Below, piece after piece: positions 34,154 to 44,900 of a DNA stretch of 64,000 nucleotides. The position numbers were made by a program, and so were the translations under genes. Within the stretch, counting starts at the first letter, position 1, and the number at the start of each line of letters is the position of its first letter. Origin of the DNA: Hymenobacter mucosus (GTDB lineage Bacteria; Bacteroidota; Bacteroidia; Cytophagales; Hymenobacteraceae); contig NZ_FZNS01000002.1 in NCBI RefSeq assembly GCF_900188255.1, forward strand, positions 372,001 through 436,000, in the 5' to 3' direction. The notes beneath the pieces were generated by a model, which did not search any database, was not told where the DNA came from, and saw only the letters and a program-made list of their open reading frames with translations.

Positions 34154-34789
34154 ATGAATGATCCTGCTATCCGTGCCTTGTTGTATCCGCTGCTAATGGA
34201 AGGCGTGTACGTGGATGAGTTGCCTACCGGAACTACCCGCGCCGATGTAGTGCACATCACGCCAGCCTTCATGCATGGCTACGAAGTAAAGGGCGACGGC
34301 GACACCTTACAGCGGGTAGAAAACCAACTGCGCTGCTACGGTGGGGCCTACGATTTTGTAACCTTCGTGGTGACGGAAAAACACGTGCCGCGCCTGCTAG
34401 AGCTAGTACCCGAATGGGTGGGCGTACTCGTTGCCTCGGAGCAAGGCCTTCACCCGCACCGCCCAGCCCAGTACAATGCTACCGTCGACCGGGCCGCGGT
34501 GGCAAGCTTGCTGCGGCTCGACGAAATCAAGGAGTTTCTAACGGCGAATGGTTTGGTGGGGCTAAGCAGCCTGCGGCGGCGGGAAGTGCTACAGTTCCTG
34601 CGTCAGGCCCACGCCGTGCCGCTTTCCCGCCTGGCCGCCTACGTGCGGGAGCGACTCACAAACCGCCTACCCCAGCGCTTACTCGACCGGGCCATGCGCA
34701 AAGCCGAACGGCAACAACGGCCCGCTCGCAAGCGCCGGAAGAAGCCCAGCACCCGCCGCCGCAAGCGAAGCAGCCGGCTGGGTGCCTAG
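34154..34789 (+). CDS. sce7726-family protein (PD-(D/E)XK nuclease-like)
   Basis: 211 residues. The core is GTTRADVVHITPAFMHGYEV then KGDGDTLQRVENQLRCYGGA, DFVTFVVTEKHV and LLELVPEWVGVLVA. The Asp of RADVV and the Glu-x-Lys of YEVKGD form a D...ExK pattern typical of the restriction-enzyme fold. The family is frequent in phages and accessory regions; a nuclease role is inference. The C-terminal half has a helical region and then a very basic tail (RKRRKKPSTRRRKRSS) suited to bind nucleic acid. Start at 34154 (MNDPAIRALLYPLL) preferred over ATG 34133. It ends 18 bases from the convergent dinB gene. Confidence 0.75.
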   Translation: MNDPAIRALLYPLLMEGVYVDELPTGTTRADVVHITPAFMHGYEVKGDGDTLQRVENQLRCYGGAYDFVTFVVTEKHVPRLLELVPEWVGVLVASEQGLHPHRPAQYNATVDRAAVASLLRLDEIKEFLTANGLVGLSSLRRREVLQFLRQAHAVPLSRLAAYVRERLTNRLPQRLLDRAMRKAERQQRPARKRRKKPSTRRRKRSSRLGA

Positions 34790-34807
34790 CCAATTGTTTG
34801 TCTTGCT

Positions 34808-35887
34808 TCAGAAGCCTAGAACTAGCTGCTGACCTACCTTTTCCTCCCCAGTATCTAGGTTGGAAATGGCTACGCCTAATAGCCGCACTCCTTTCTCCAG
34901 CGGCTCTAAAGAGGCTATTAACTCTTGGCAGACTTGCAGCAACATCTCCTGCGTATGAATGTAGGCCCACCCTGTTCGGCTGCGCGTAATCTGTTGGAAG
35001 TCGCCGTATTTCACCTTCAGCGTAACGGTGCGGCCTTGCACCCGCGTCCGTTGGCTAGCCTCCCACACCGATGTAGCAATGGGCACCAAGGCGGTGGCAA
35101 CTTCAGCCAGGGTTAGCAAGTCCCGGTCAAACGTAGTTTCCGACCCTAAGGATTTCCGTACCCGATCGGCCACCACGGGGCGGTGGTCCTGGGCTCGGGC
35201 AATGGCGTAGTAGTAGCCGCCGGCCTTGCCAAAGTGCTGACGCAGGAACGCTTCCGTTTGGTGGCGCAAATCGAGCCCGGTGAAAATACCGAGCTGGTTC
35301 ATCTTAGCTGCCGTCACGTGCCCAATGCCGTGAAACTGGCTTACAGCAAGCCCCGCCACAAACTCTAGCCCTTGGTGAGGCTTAATCACAAACTGCCCGT
35401 TGGGCTTGCGGTAGTCGGAAGCTAGTTTAGCTAAGAACTTATTGTAGGAAATACCGGCGGAAGCCGTGAGCTGGGTTTGGTTGAAAATAGCCGACCGGAT
35501 TTCCTCGGCAATTTGAGTAGCCGTAGCAATCTGCTTCAGATTAGTGGTCACGTCGAGGTAAGCCTCATCCAATGAGACAGGCTCGATCAGGGGCGTATGC
35601 TCGGCAAAGATGGCCCGGATCTGCCGCGACACCGCCTTGTACACCTCAAAGCGTGGCTTCACAAAAACCAGGTCTGGGCACTTGCGCAGCGCTACCGTAG
35701 CGGCCATTGCCGAGCGCACTCCAAATTGCCGGGCTTCATAGCTAGCTGCCGCTACCACGCCGCGCTGCCGCGACCCTCCCACGGCCACGGGCCGCCCCCG
35801 CAACGCAGGATGGTCGCGCTGTTCTACGGAGGCATAAAAGGCATCCATGTCGAGGTGTATGATCTTCCGCTGTACGTCCGGCTCCAC
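34808..35887 (-). CDS. dinB: DNA polymerase IV (Y family)
   Basis: 359 residues, normal length. IIHLDMDAFYASVEQRDHPA and VSLDEAYLDVT carry the catalytic acidic residues. AVGGSRQRGVVAAASYEARQ and GVRSAMAATVALRKCPDL are finger/palm motifs; TASAGISYNKFLAKLASDYR is the Y-family block. The little-finger domain includes SLGSETTFDRDLL and TLKVKYGDFQQITRSRT. The C-terminal VGQQLVLGF could act as a sliding-clamp motif (Q-L-x-L-x-F). Translesion synthesis, error-prone. No LexA-type box recognised upstream. Confidence 0.95.
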   Translation of the reverse strand: MEPDVQRKIIHLDMDAFYASVEQRDHPALRGRPVAVGGSRQRGVVAAASYEARQFGVRSAMAATVALRKCPDLVFVKPRFEVYKAVSRQIRAIFAEHTPLIEPVSLDEAYLDVTTNLKQIATATQIAEEIRSAIFNQTQLTASAGISYNKFLAKLASDYRKPNGQFVIKPHQGLEFVAGLAVSQFHGIGHVTAAKMNQLGIFTGLDLRHQTEAFLRQHFGKAGGYYYAIARAQDHRPVVADRVRKSLGSETTFDRDLLTLAEVATALVPIATSVWEASQRTRVQGRTVTLKVKYGDFQQITRSRTGWAYIHTQEMLLQVCQELIASLEPLEKGVRLLGVAISNLDTGEEKVGQQLVLGF

Positions 35888-36161
35888 GGTTGCTACCCAG
35901 TAGTGGCCTACGAAGATACGCTCCCGTTCTCATTAGCCCACCTTCTGTCGTCGCAATGAGCCAACCTACATGACGACGCGCGACCGCGCGGTGGCGGCAC
36001 CGAACATGGCGCCCAAGCTTAACAGTAGATGAACTGTGCCAAGGGCAGGCTGTGCCCTCCCAACCAGAGACTTCTGAATCTCAAGCAGGGACTTTTTTCC
36101 TAAACCGTACTGTTTACTTATCACGCCCCACCTTCTGCTATCCTATTGCACACCATCATCC

Positions 36162-36578
36162 ATGCAACTTCTTGCCTATCGGCCTGAGTATCGAATTTAC
36201 CTTGACCGCGTGCACAACCACATTGTTTATGAGCGCTTAGAGGTACAAACCTTAGTGCACCACATGCCGCACTTCCTACCCGACTGGCAACGGGTATTGG
36301 CCCAAGTAGAGCCGGGCTTTACTATGCTGCTCGACGTTACCAATACGTTAGGTCCCAATTTGCAACTGGTGCCGTTGTATTTGCGGCTGCGCCAACTGTT
36401 CCGGCAGGCCGGAGTAGGGGTTATTGCCGAGGTATTACCCACCAACCATAACATGGGCCAGCTTAGTAAGCTGCTCAATCAGTTACAGTTTCTGCCCGTG
36501 TACCGTTTTGCGGAGCGCGCGGCAGCCGCACAATTTTTGGCTTCTTATTCTCGTCCGTACATCGCTGCGGCTTGCTAG
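36162..36578 (+). CDS. STAS/SpoIIAA-like single-domain protein
   Basis: 138 residues. Pattern: an N-terminal strand pair with YRIYLDRVHNHIVYERL, then HFLPDWQRVLAQVEPGFTML, LLDVTNTLGPNLQLVPLYLR, RQAGVGVIAEVLPTNHNMGQ and FLPVYRFAERAAAAQFL. This is the two-layer alpha/beta arrangement of SpoIIAA-like proteins, also seen in small Bacteroidota proteins of unknown role. No signal peptide. Monocistronic between dinB and the ferredoxin reductase. Similar in fold type, but not obviously in sequence, to the protein at 33530. Confidence 0.6.
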   Translation: MQLLAYRPEYRIYLDRVHNHIVYERLEVQTLVHHMPHFLPDWQRVLAQVEPGFTMLLDVTNTLGPNLQLVPLYLRLRQLFRQAGVGVIAEVLPTNHNMGQLSKLLNQLQFLPVYRFAERAAAAQFLASYSRPYIAAAC

Positions 36579-36624
36579 TGACCCGCCCGTGCGGAGTAGG
36601 GTGGGCTGGCTAGCGTTGCGTGCC

Positions 36625-36632
36625 TATCTTTG
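36625..36632 (+). promoter_or_regulatory. -7 promoter element of the ferredoxin reductase gene
   Basis: TATCTTTG is an exact match; the predicted leader to ATG 36726 is about 87 bases. It also shows that codons upstream of 36726 are leader, not protein. Confidence 0.6.
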
Positions 36633-36725
36633 CGCCCGCAAGTAAGACCGGGTCCAACGTTTCAGGGGCCGGGCTGTTATGTCAGTAGGCCCTTGCCGCT
36701 GTTTGTCTGTTTTCACTTTTCGCTG

Positions 36726-37739
36726 ATGAATTCTATTTCCACCGATATCTGCATTATCGGGGCCGGCCCAGTAGGCCTGTTCGCTGTATTCGAAGCTGGC
36801 CTGCTCAAATTGCGCTGCCACGTAGTTGACGCCCTACCCCAAGTAGGTGGGCAGCTTTCTGAAATCTATCCCAAGAAGCCTATCTACGACATTCCGGGCT
36901 ACCCGGAAGTGTTGGCCGGCGACCTGGTACGCAACCTCATGCGTCAGATTGAGCCCTTCCACCCCACCTTCACGCTGGGCGAACGAGTAGAAGGTTACCA
37001 GAAGCTAGAAGACGGTTCTTTCCGTGTAACGACCATCGACGGCACCGAAATCCTGTGCAAGGCTATTGCTATTGCCGGCGGCCTGGGGTCGTTTGAGCCC
37101 CGCAAGCCTGCCATCGAAAGCCTTGAGTCGTTTGAATCGGGTAAGGGTGTGTACTATATGGTGCGCGACCCCGAAACCTTCCGCGACCAGCGCCTCGTCA
37201 TTGCCGGTGGTGGCGACTCGGCTCTCGATTGGACTATCTTCTTGGCCGAAGTGGCGAAGGAAGTAACCCTGGTGCACCGTGGTACTACCTTCCGCGGCGC
37301 GGCCGACTCGGCGGAGAAAGTGAAGGACCTGCACGAGGCGGGCAAAGTGAACTTGGTGCTGAGCAGCAACGTGACCCACGTGCACGGCAACGGGCAGCTC
37401 AACGCTGTCACCATCACTGCCAACGATGGTACTGCAAACCAAGTAGAAGTCGATTCGTTTATTCCGCTGTTCGGCCTCACGCCTAAGCTCGGTCCTATCG
37501 GCGAGTGGGGACTGGAAATTGAGAACGACGCCGTGAAAGTGAATACGGTGGACTACTCTACTTCCGAGCCCGGCATCTACGCCATCGGCGACATCAACAC
37601 GTATCCTGGCAAGCTGAAGCTAATCTTGTGTGGCTTCCATGAGGCAGCCCTTATGTGCCAGGGCGCCTACAAGTACATTTATCCCGATAAAAAGTATGTG
37701 CTCAAGTACACCACGGTGAACGGAGTGCCTACCCTATAA
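36726..37739 (+). CDS. Thioredoxin-reductase-like ferredoxin-NADP+ reductase
   Basis: 337 residues. N-terminal FAD Rossmann motif (DICIIGAGPVGLFAVFEAG), VVDALPQVGGQLSEIYPKKP, the NAD(P) motif VIAGGGDSALDWTIFLAE, VTLVHRGTTFRGA and the C-terminal GIYAIGDINTYPGKLKLI. There is no CxxC redox pair, which separates it from true thioredoxin reductases and fits the FNR group of Chlorobi, Bacillus YumC and Bacteroidota. It exchanges electrons between NADPH and ferredoxin. The 2Fe-2S ferredoxin gene 84 bases downstream is the likely partner. Confidence 0.9.
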   Translation: MNSISTDICIIGAGPVGLFAVFEAGLLKLRCHVVDALPQVGGQLSEIYPKKPIYDIPGYPEVLAGDLVRNLMRQIEPFHPTFTLGERVEGYQKLEDGSFRVTTIDGTEILCKAIAIAGGLGSFEPRKPAIESLESFESGKGVYYMVRDPETFRDQRLVIAGGGDSALDWTIFLAEVAKEVTLVHRGTTFRGAADSAEKVKDLHEAGKVNLVLSSNVTHVHGNGQLNAVTITANDGTANQVEVDSFIPLFGLTPKLGPIGEWGLEIENDAVKVNTVDYSTSEPGIYAIGDINTYPGKLKLILCGFHEAALMCQGAYKYIYPDKKYVLKYTTVNGVPTL

Positions 37740-37744
37740 TAGGA

Positions 37745-37801
37745 GCCCCGTACAGGCTGATTCTACCGGCGACAAGTGGGTAGGATCAGCCTGTGCGGGG
37801 C
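37745..37801 (+). terminator. Hairpin between the reductase and ferredoxin genes
   Basis: GCCCCGTACAGGCTGA (37745-37760) pairs with TCAGCCTGTGCGGGGC (37786-37801) with one G-T pair. There is no T run after it, so it may only attenuate transcription or stabilise the upstream mRNA. Confidence 0.5.
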
Positions 37802-37822
37802 AACTAGTAACTGCCTAGCATA

Positions 37823-38149
37823 ATGACTGAAGAAGTACGCGTATACGTAGAGGAAGCGCCCGGCCAACGGCGTGAGATTGTGGCCCCCACCGACATGGGC
37901 CTGAGCATGATGGAAATCATGAAAGCCGATGGCTACGATATTCAGGCAACCTGCGGCGGTATGGCCCTGTGTGGCACCTGCCACGTAGAGGTGCTGGCGG
38001 GCCCCGAACTACCCGAACCTAGCGACGATGAGTTAGCCATGCTGGAAAGCTTACCCGTAATGACCCAGGGTAGCCGCCTGTCCTGCCAGATTCGCCTCAC
38101 GCCCCGCATTGATGGACTCGTGGTGCGCTTGATGCCCCAAGACGCCTAA
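37823..38149 (+). CDS. 2Fe-2S ferredoxin (adrenodoxin/ISC type)
   Basis: 108 residues. The cluster ligands are Cys44, Cys50, Cys53 and Cys88 in CGGMALCGTC and RLSCQ, the C-x5-C-x2-C...C spacing of adrenodoxin-type ferredoxins. EPSDDELAMLE is the acidic partner-docking helix. It probably takes electrons from the reductase encoded just upstream and gives them to Fe-S assembly or oxygenases. The hairpin between the two genes may set different expression levels. Confidence 0.9.
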   Translation: MTEEVRVYVEEAPGQRREIVAPTDMGLSMMEIMKADGYDIQATCGGMALCGTCHVEVLAGPELPEPSDDELAMLESLPVMTQGSRLSCQIRLTPRIDGLVVRLMPQDA

Positions 38150-38222
38150 TTTTCCTAGGAACACTAACTGCGCTGCGTACAGCTGCCTATGCGGCTGGGC
38201 CAAGCGTACTTGGTATTACTAC

Positions 38223-38263
38223 AAACGCCACGGGCGGGCCAATATGGTCCGCCCGTGGCGTTT
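38223..38263. terminator. 18-bp bidirectional terminator
   Basis: AAACGCCACGGGCGGGCC (38223-38240) pairs with 38246-38263, one G-T pair, loop AATAT. It lies between the convergent ferredoxin gene and the basic secreted protein gene. Confidence 0.8.
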
Positions 38264-38278
38264 ACTATTTCTAGACTT

Positions 38279-38728
38279 CTAGCGCCGATGGCGGCGGGTT
38301 GTCTTCTTTTTCTTAGCGGTTGACTTCTTACGGCTAGTAGCTGCGTGCTTACGCGACCGACGGCGGGATGAACTGTGGCGCCGGTAGCTCGTATGGTGGC
38401 GCACGGTGGCTGTAGCAGCATTGGCTTCTAGGCCCTCCACTACTGGCTTAGCAGCATCGGCTCCTTCTAAGTTGCGGGCGGTTACTTCAATAGCAGGCTG
38501 GCTAGCTATTTCCTCACGGGCCGTGGCGCGCAATGTGGCGGCCTGCTTACGGCGAACGGGCATAAGAAAGTCCCGCTCGGCCCGCTCCTGCGCCGATAGC
38601 TTCTCTTCGCCGGGCAGGGCCGTGGGCGTAGTCTTCGCGCTAGGTCCGTGTTTGTCTCCTTGCGCCACTGCCGGAGCGCTACCCAACAGTAGGCAGCTTA
38701 CCAGCAACACATATAACTTCTGCATCAT
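38279..38728 (-). CDS. Secreted protein with histone-like basic tail
   Basis: 149 residues (start at 38728; an ATG two codons earlier at 38734 is equally possible). A signal peptide (MMQKLYVLLVSCLLLGSAPA, cleavage near VAQ) is followed by a polar, probably disordered middle (KLSAQERAERDFLMPVRRKQ). The last 40 residues are His/Arg/Ser/Lys-rich (SYRRHSSSRRRSRKHAATSR, KKSTAKKKKTTRRHRR). Such a tail suggests binding to nucleic acid, LPS or another polyanion outside the cytoplasm. No family recognised. Confidence 0.7.
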   Translation of the reverse strand: MMQKLYVLLVSCLLLGSAPAVAQGDKHGPSAKTTPTALPGEEKLSAQERAERDFLMPVRRKQAATLRATAREEIASQPAIEVTARNLEGADAAKPVVEGLEANAATATVRHHTSYRRHSSSRRRSRKHAATSRKKSTAKKKKTTRRHRR

Positions 38729-38981
38729 CGTCATTCTGAAGGACAAAGGGGCTGCAAAGCTACGCCCCAACTTTATCAGACTCAACCCCCGGCTGCTTTC
38801 TGACCGGTGAGAACAGGTATTCAGCCCTGCACACGGCGTTTTCGGCGGCAAAAAAACTTTTCGAGCTGAGGGCCAAATCTGACACTGTATCAGCAGAATA
38901 CCGCTACTCATTCCCTTAATCCTATCTGCTTCCGAATGCTACCAGCCCGCTTGCAGTAGGTGCGTTTCCTTGCATGGCTTA

Positions 38982-41900
38982 CTACGGTAGCGCTGCTATC
39001 TGCACCCGCGTACCGGCCGAATGGGTTGTAAACTCCGGAGCATACAAGCACTGCAGTTGTGAAAGGCCGCCTGAAAAGTTGCCCGCCTGCGCAGCCCGCA
39101 AACGGTACTCAAAGGTGTGCGTGCCCTTGGGGAAGTAGCTCATGAAAAAGTTGGTAGCAGCATCGCGAGGGTTCTCATAGTACCCCAATCCACCTTGGTA
39201 GCGGTAGCCAGAGGTTTGGCCGATGAGTTCTAGGCCGGCAGCGCGCTGGTCCTTAAGGTGCACATATTCCAGGTCTCGGTCGGAGCGTAGTACTAGGCGC
39301 ACTACCAGCACGTCGCCCACGCGCAAGGGGGTAACAGCGGTGAGGCGCTCCAGCGTGGGGCCGCCCGTGGTGCGCTGCTCACGGTAGAGCTGGCGCTCCA
39401 GCTGCAAGGGGGTAGCGGCGGGCGTAATTTTATCCAGCTGCTCGAAATACTGCCAGTAGAGGGCGCCCCAGGCCACGCCGGCGTCCGTTTTCTTTACCGT
39501 AACCTTGCCTTGGGTTGGCTTGATGCTAGCGTTGGGGAAGGTGGTTTTGAAGTAGCCGGTGCCGGCCTGCTGGGTGGTTGGCTTAACGGCCTCCCCTCCT
39601 ACGGTTACCTGAATCGGCTGCACGGGCTGGAGCCAGTCGGAGCCGCGCAGCAGCAGGGCGTAGCAGGCATCGGCGGTAGCGCGTGTGCTTTCCCAGTTTT
39701 GGGTTTGCTTCTGCTTGAGCAGCCAGAGCTTCATTTCATCTACTGCCTTCTGGTCGTTCCGTACTTCGTCGAAGGCTTCGATGAGGGTAGCCTGGGTTTC
39801 GGTAGGTGCTTCGCGCCAGTAGTAGCCGCCGCGCACTTCCTTCCAATACATACCTAGCTCGTCGCTGTGCAGGGCATTCTCGCTTAGGGCCGTGAGGATG
39901 TCTTTGGTAGCGGCGGGCTGGGTTTTCTCGCGGTGCAGGGCTAGCGCAATCTGGGCCTGGAGGTAGCGGGTTTGGTCTTTCCAGTAGGTAGCGGCTTGCT
40001 GCTGATAATAGCCTAAGGCGGGCTGCGCGCCTTTAACTACCGGCTGGCTTGACCAAAAGCTGCGGGCATACAAGGCCTGAATATGTATGTCTAGCAGGTG
40101 GTTTTTCTTCAGATCCACCTTGGGCTCCTTGCGGAGCATAGCATAGTCGCGCTGCAGCTCGGCGTCGAGGTAGGCTAGGGCGCGTTGCAGGATTTGGCGG
40201 GCTTGGTCGTCCTCGGCTGCATCGAAGGCGCCTAGCTTCCGGAGCTTGCCAAACCCGGCCACAATGAGCTGGGTGATATACCGGTCGTCGGGCATGCGCT
40301 CAAACCAGGGGAAAGCACCGTTCGGCTGCTGCATTTTCGCCAGCTTGGTAAGGGCCCGGGCCGTTTCGACCTTTAGGCGGGGCTCATCAAACAGCTCGGT
40401 GAGGCGGCGCATCCGCTCCGTTTCTGACTGGGCATCGCGCACCCAGGGCGTTTCCTGGAGCAGCAGGTTTTTCAGCTCCTGGTTTTGTTCCAGCTTGCTG
40501 GCCAGGGCTACTTTGTCGCCGGCTTGGGCGGCGCGCTTCCACTCCTCCAGCGTGGTCCGGAAACGCGGGTTGCTTTGCAGAATTTTAGCGGCCAACAAGT
40601 TAGCGTAGAGGCGGCTGAATACCTGCTCGGAGCACTCGTAGGGGTACTCCATAAGGTAGGGCAGCGCCTGCACGGCATACCAAGCCGGGTTCTGGGTCAT
40701 TTCCAGCGTGAGCGAGTAGTTGCGGCGCGTGGGCGAGGTAGTACTCGTCAGCTTTTTCAGCTCAAACTCCCGCGTTGCCGGCCCCACGATAGTTAGCGGT
40801 AGGCTTTCCGTGATGAGCAGACGGTTGGGTAGTACGGGCAGGGTATTCTCCTCCCCATCAGAAAAGACTTCGGCTTGCTGCTGGGCTTTGCGCTTGGCCT
40901 TTTTGGGGGCAGCTGTTTGAGCCACTACGCGGTAGGTAATAGCTTCTAAGGGCACTTGTCCTTCGGCGGTTTCCGGCAGGGCAACGTCCCAGCCGAGGGC
41001 ACTGCTTTGGTTGGCTTTTACGTCGAACTTGAGGGTTGCAGCACTTTTCAGCAGGCGGCTTTCCAGGGGCTGCTGGGTACGGGCATCGAAGAGGAACAGT
41101 TGGGCAGTGCCTTGTAGGGGCTGGTCGGTGAGGTTGCTGAGCTTGGCAGTGAAGCGTAGCCGGTCGCCTTCCCGGAAGAAGCGCGGGGCGTTAGGCGTTA
41201 CCTGCAGTTGCTTTTGTGTCACCAGTTCCCGGCGCAGCAGGCCGGTGTGCAACTCTTGGTCGTGGGCGAGGGCTAGCAGCTGCCAGCGTGTCACGGCTTC
41301 GGGCATTTGGAACTCCAGCACGGTTTCACCCTGGGCATTGGTGCGCAGCTCAGGCATCCAGAAAGCCGTTTCGCGGAAGTCCTTCCTGGCCTGAACAGCA
41401 GCTAGGCTAGGATCAACTTTATCGCGCAGTTCTTCTTCATCTGGAATCTCATTTGACTTCCCAGGCGCTGGAGGTGCGCTAGGTGGCGGTGGCGGCGGCG
41501 GGACCATACGCATCATAGCCATGCGCTGTGGTCGTGTTGATTTATCCTTTAGTTCTTCTTGATCTGCAACGGCACCCGTTGCGTCCTCCAGACCTGCTAA
41601 ATCAGCGGAAGTATTACCTTTTATTGTTTGCGTGGCAACAACTCTTCGTTTCTTATTTCTTGCGAAATAGTCATTATCCTCGCCGTTAAAGCCCCACATA
41701 TTAATCCGAGGATACTCAAGGTCACGCTCGTAACCATCGGATACCGGGCTGCTAGATAGCTCATCCGAATATGCTGTACCAAACTGGCCTTGCCAAGCCA
41801 GAGCGGGCTGGTAGTACGACTTCGGAAAGTCCAGCTCCATGAAGGCATGCGGGCGGAAGGTATCCAGTGACTTATCATAGAGCGAGGCGAGCAGCTCTGC

Positions 41901-44900
41901 TTGGGCAGGTTTGCCGCCGGTTTGGTGGATGGTGACGCGCCAGGTTTCCTTCTGGCCGGGCTGGAGCTTGTCGCGGAAGGTGGCAATGCTGAGGACTAGC
42001 GGCGCGGGCGGGGTAGCCACTTGCACCGGGGCCGTATGGGTATACAGGCGGTTGTCGCGCACCTGCGTGGTGTGCACGTACAGCTGCGTTTCGCCGAGGG
42101 TGGCGGATACTGGAATTTCTATGAGCCTCTGTTCGCCAGCGGCTAGCGTCAGCCATTCGTGGCGGATGGTTTCGCCTTTGGCTTCGGCTTCCAGCAGGAT
42201 GCGTGCCCCGGCTTCGGAGCTACCTACCAGGAACCGAGCGGGCTGGCCCGGCACTACACTATCCTGGAGGCTTACAAACCAATCAGGGGTAGGAACCGGC
42301 AGTGTAGTAACAGAGGGAGAGTACAGGGTGAACCGCTGTTCCGTTTTGGCAGGCTGAGCGTTGGCCGGTACGGTAGCCGTGGCTTCGAGCACGTAGCGGC
42401 CGGGAGCCTGCTGAGCCAGCGGGGCAGCTAGCCCCGGCAGGAGCGGCGACTTTTCGGTATCGAACTCCTGCGTAAGCACGAGGGTTCGGGCCCAGGTACT
42501 GTCGTTGTCTTCCTTGGTGTAGGCATCCAGCGGAAACAGTCGCTTGAATTCTTCCAAGCTCAGGGCTTCACGTTCAGGCTGCTCCCAGGCACGGGGTCGC
42601 AGGGCGCGGCTAGGAGCTGAGAGGCGGTAAAGCCGGAGCGTGCCTTTGGCCGGCAGTGCCTCGCCAGTTGCATTTGTACTGAGCAAGCGCAGAGTTGGGA
42701 GCTTTTCGCGGTTCAATAGTTCGGGCATTTCCAGGCGCAGCGTCAAAGCATCGGCACCCAGGCTCACGCGCTGCTCGCCGGTGCGCGTTTCGCCGGCGGC
42801 GTCGGTTACGTCGGCCGTCACCTCAAACACGTAGCCAGGCTGCCAGGGGCCGCGCTTGTTGAGCGTGGGGTTCTCCTCTCCTTTCGCCGTAAACTTCACC
42901 GTAAAACCGCCTGCCGAATCGGTTTGGGCTGTGCCGTTCAGGATTTCCATTTCGGGCCGGCCTCCGCCAACGCCGCGGCCAAACATAGGCCACAGGGTAC
43001 GGCGCACTACCCGGTAGTTTACCGTGGCCCCATCAATGGGCTGGCCGGCGTAGGCGGTGGCTTTGCCGCGCAAGGTCACTTCCTGCCCGAGCACGGGCGT
43101 GCCTTGCACTGGCTCAAACGTTACCTGGAAGGTAGGGCGCTTGTAATCCTCCACAGCAAAGCTCACATTACCGTACTCGGTTTGCAGGCTCATTTCGCCG
43201 TTGAGTAGCCCGGTAGGCAGCACCATAGAGCCGCGAAAAGACCCAAACTCAGAGGTAGTGAACGACAGGGTTTGGACTGTTTGGCCATTCACATCTTCTA
43301 GCCGCAGCACTACGGGCAGCTTGGTCAGCAGGCGGGATTTGTCAGCTAGCGTTTCGGTCAGGATGCCCTTAAAGTACAGCGTTTGGCCAGGGCGGTAGAT
43401 GGCGCGGTCAGTGTACAGAAACGTGCGACGCTGGGGCTGTTCTTTTTCTTGCGTGCGTGCCCGGCGTGGGAAATAATAGCCACCCTCCGATACCAGTAAG
43501 GAATCGGCACCTTTGGAAAGCAACACCGTTTCAAGCAGCGTGTTTTCGCCAGATACTACCCCTAGTGGTATTTGCGCTAACCCTTTTGCGGAGGTAGCTA
43601 GAGCTGCACCACGTCGGCTTTTATAGTGCTGGGCTTTCTGATCATAGTACTGCATAAAAGGCAACACCTGCACACCTGCCAGCGCCTCCCCACTCTGACG
43701 GTGCAACACTAGCAGCTCTGGCCCTTCCTGGGTAGCAGCACTGCGCCGGACCTGGCTTAGCTCACTTACTCCCAACTCAGCATAGGCGGTAGTAACACCA
43801 GCACGCTCTTTCGTCGGGGCTTCTGCTGTCGTACTTACCACGATAAGGTAGTGGCCCAACGGTAGAGCTGGCCCTGCCTGTTGCACGCTATGGCTCTTGT
43901 AATCAGCCGGGCCGGGCACAGTCAGCTTCCAGGCCGCGGTGGGGGTAGCCGCCAATGCACGGGCATAGCGTTTTTGAATTGTCTGATTCTGGTAGAACTC
44001 GGGGCGTTCCTGTTGGCGCAACACCAGAGCGCTGCTCACCCGGTAGGCCTTAGCATAGAGGGTAGCGGCATTGCGCACTTGCAGCTTCAGCAACCATGGC
44101 TGGTTTGGCAGCACTACTTCCTCGGTAGTGCAGGACAGCTCCACCGCTTCTAGTTGGCGGCGCAACGCCAGGGCTCTTTCTGCTCCGCGCGACTTGGGGT
44201 AGCGCTTTTCAGCTTCCAGGGCTAGCTCACGGGCTTTAGCTGGTTGCTCCTCTGATAGGCTTTCGGCTTGGGCAAAAAGAAACTCAGCGGCATTCGGCAG
44301 GTTCTTGAACGTTTCGGCGGTGCGAGCTAGGGCGGTGCGGTACAATTCTTCTTTGCCAGCTAGCTCCGAGTGCTGCTGCACGAAGCGCAGGCGCTTAAGC
44401 TCTACATCAGCCAAGGCAGCCAGGTTTTTCTTGTCCTGCAACCGAAAAGCGGTGAGCTGTTGCAGCACTTGCAGGGCGTGGAACTGCCCGTTTAATGAAT
44501 CAGCCAGAGGGGCAGTCAGCTTCAGGCGCACAAAGTTCTCAGCGGCCCCAAACAGGGCTTTGTCCTGTAGCTCAAACTGCTGGGCTGGGGTTGTAACGTA
44601 GTATTCGTCGTTTCCTAAGCCATCTATGGCGCGATGAGCTAGCAGGTCATAGAGAGTAGGTCGCAGGATTTGGCCTTCGGTATCTCCTAGGCGCACAGCG
44701 TACCCTAGCTCCTGTATGGCCAACTGCTGCAGGCGCTGGGAATTTTCAGCCAAGGAGGCGCGGTAGTGCCGGACCACCGCACTGCCCAGGCGAGTTGCAT
44801 CCCAGGTGCGCACATCGGCCCCATTAAGGTCTGCCGAATCAGCGTGGGCGGTAGTAGTTCGGTCGTAGAGCGCGTAGCGATGCTCTTCGTAGTACATGGC

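Noticed and set aside
32962..36578. Restriction-modification or toxin-antitoxin system
   Set aside because: No methyltransferase, specificity subunit, or recognised toxin-antitoxin pair is present; only the sce7726 fold suggests a nuclease.
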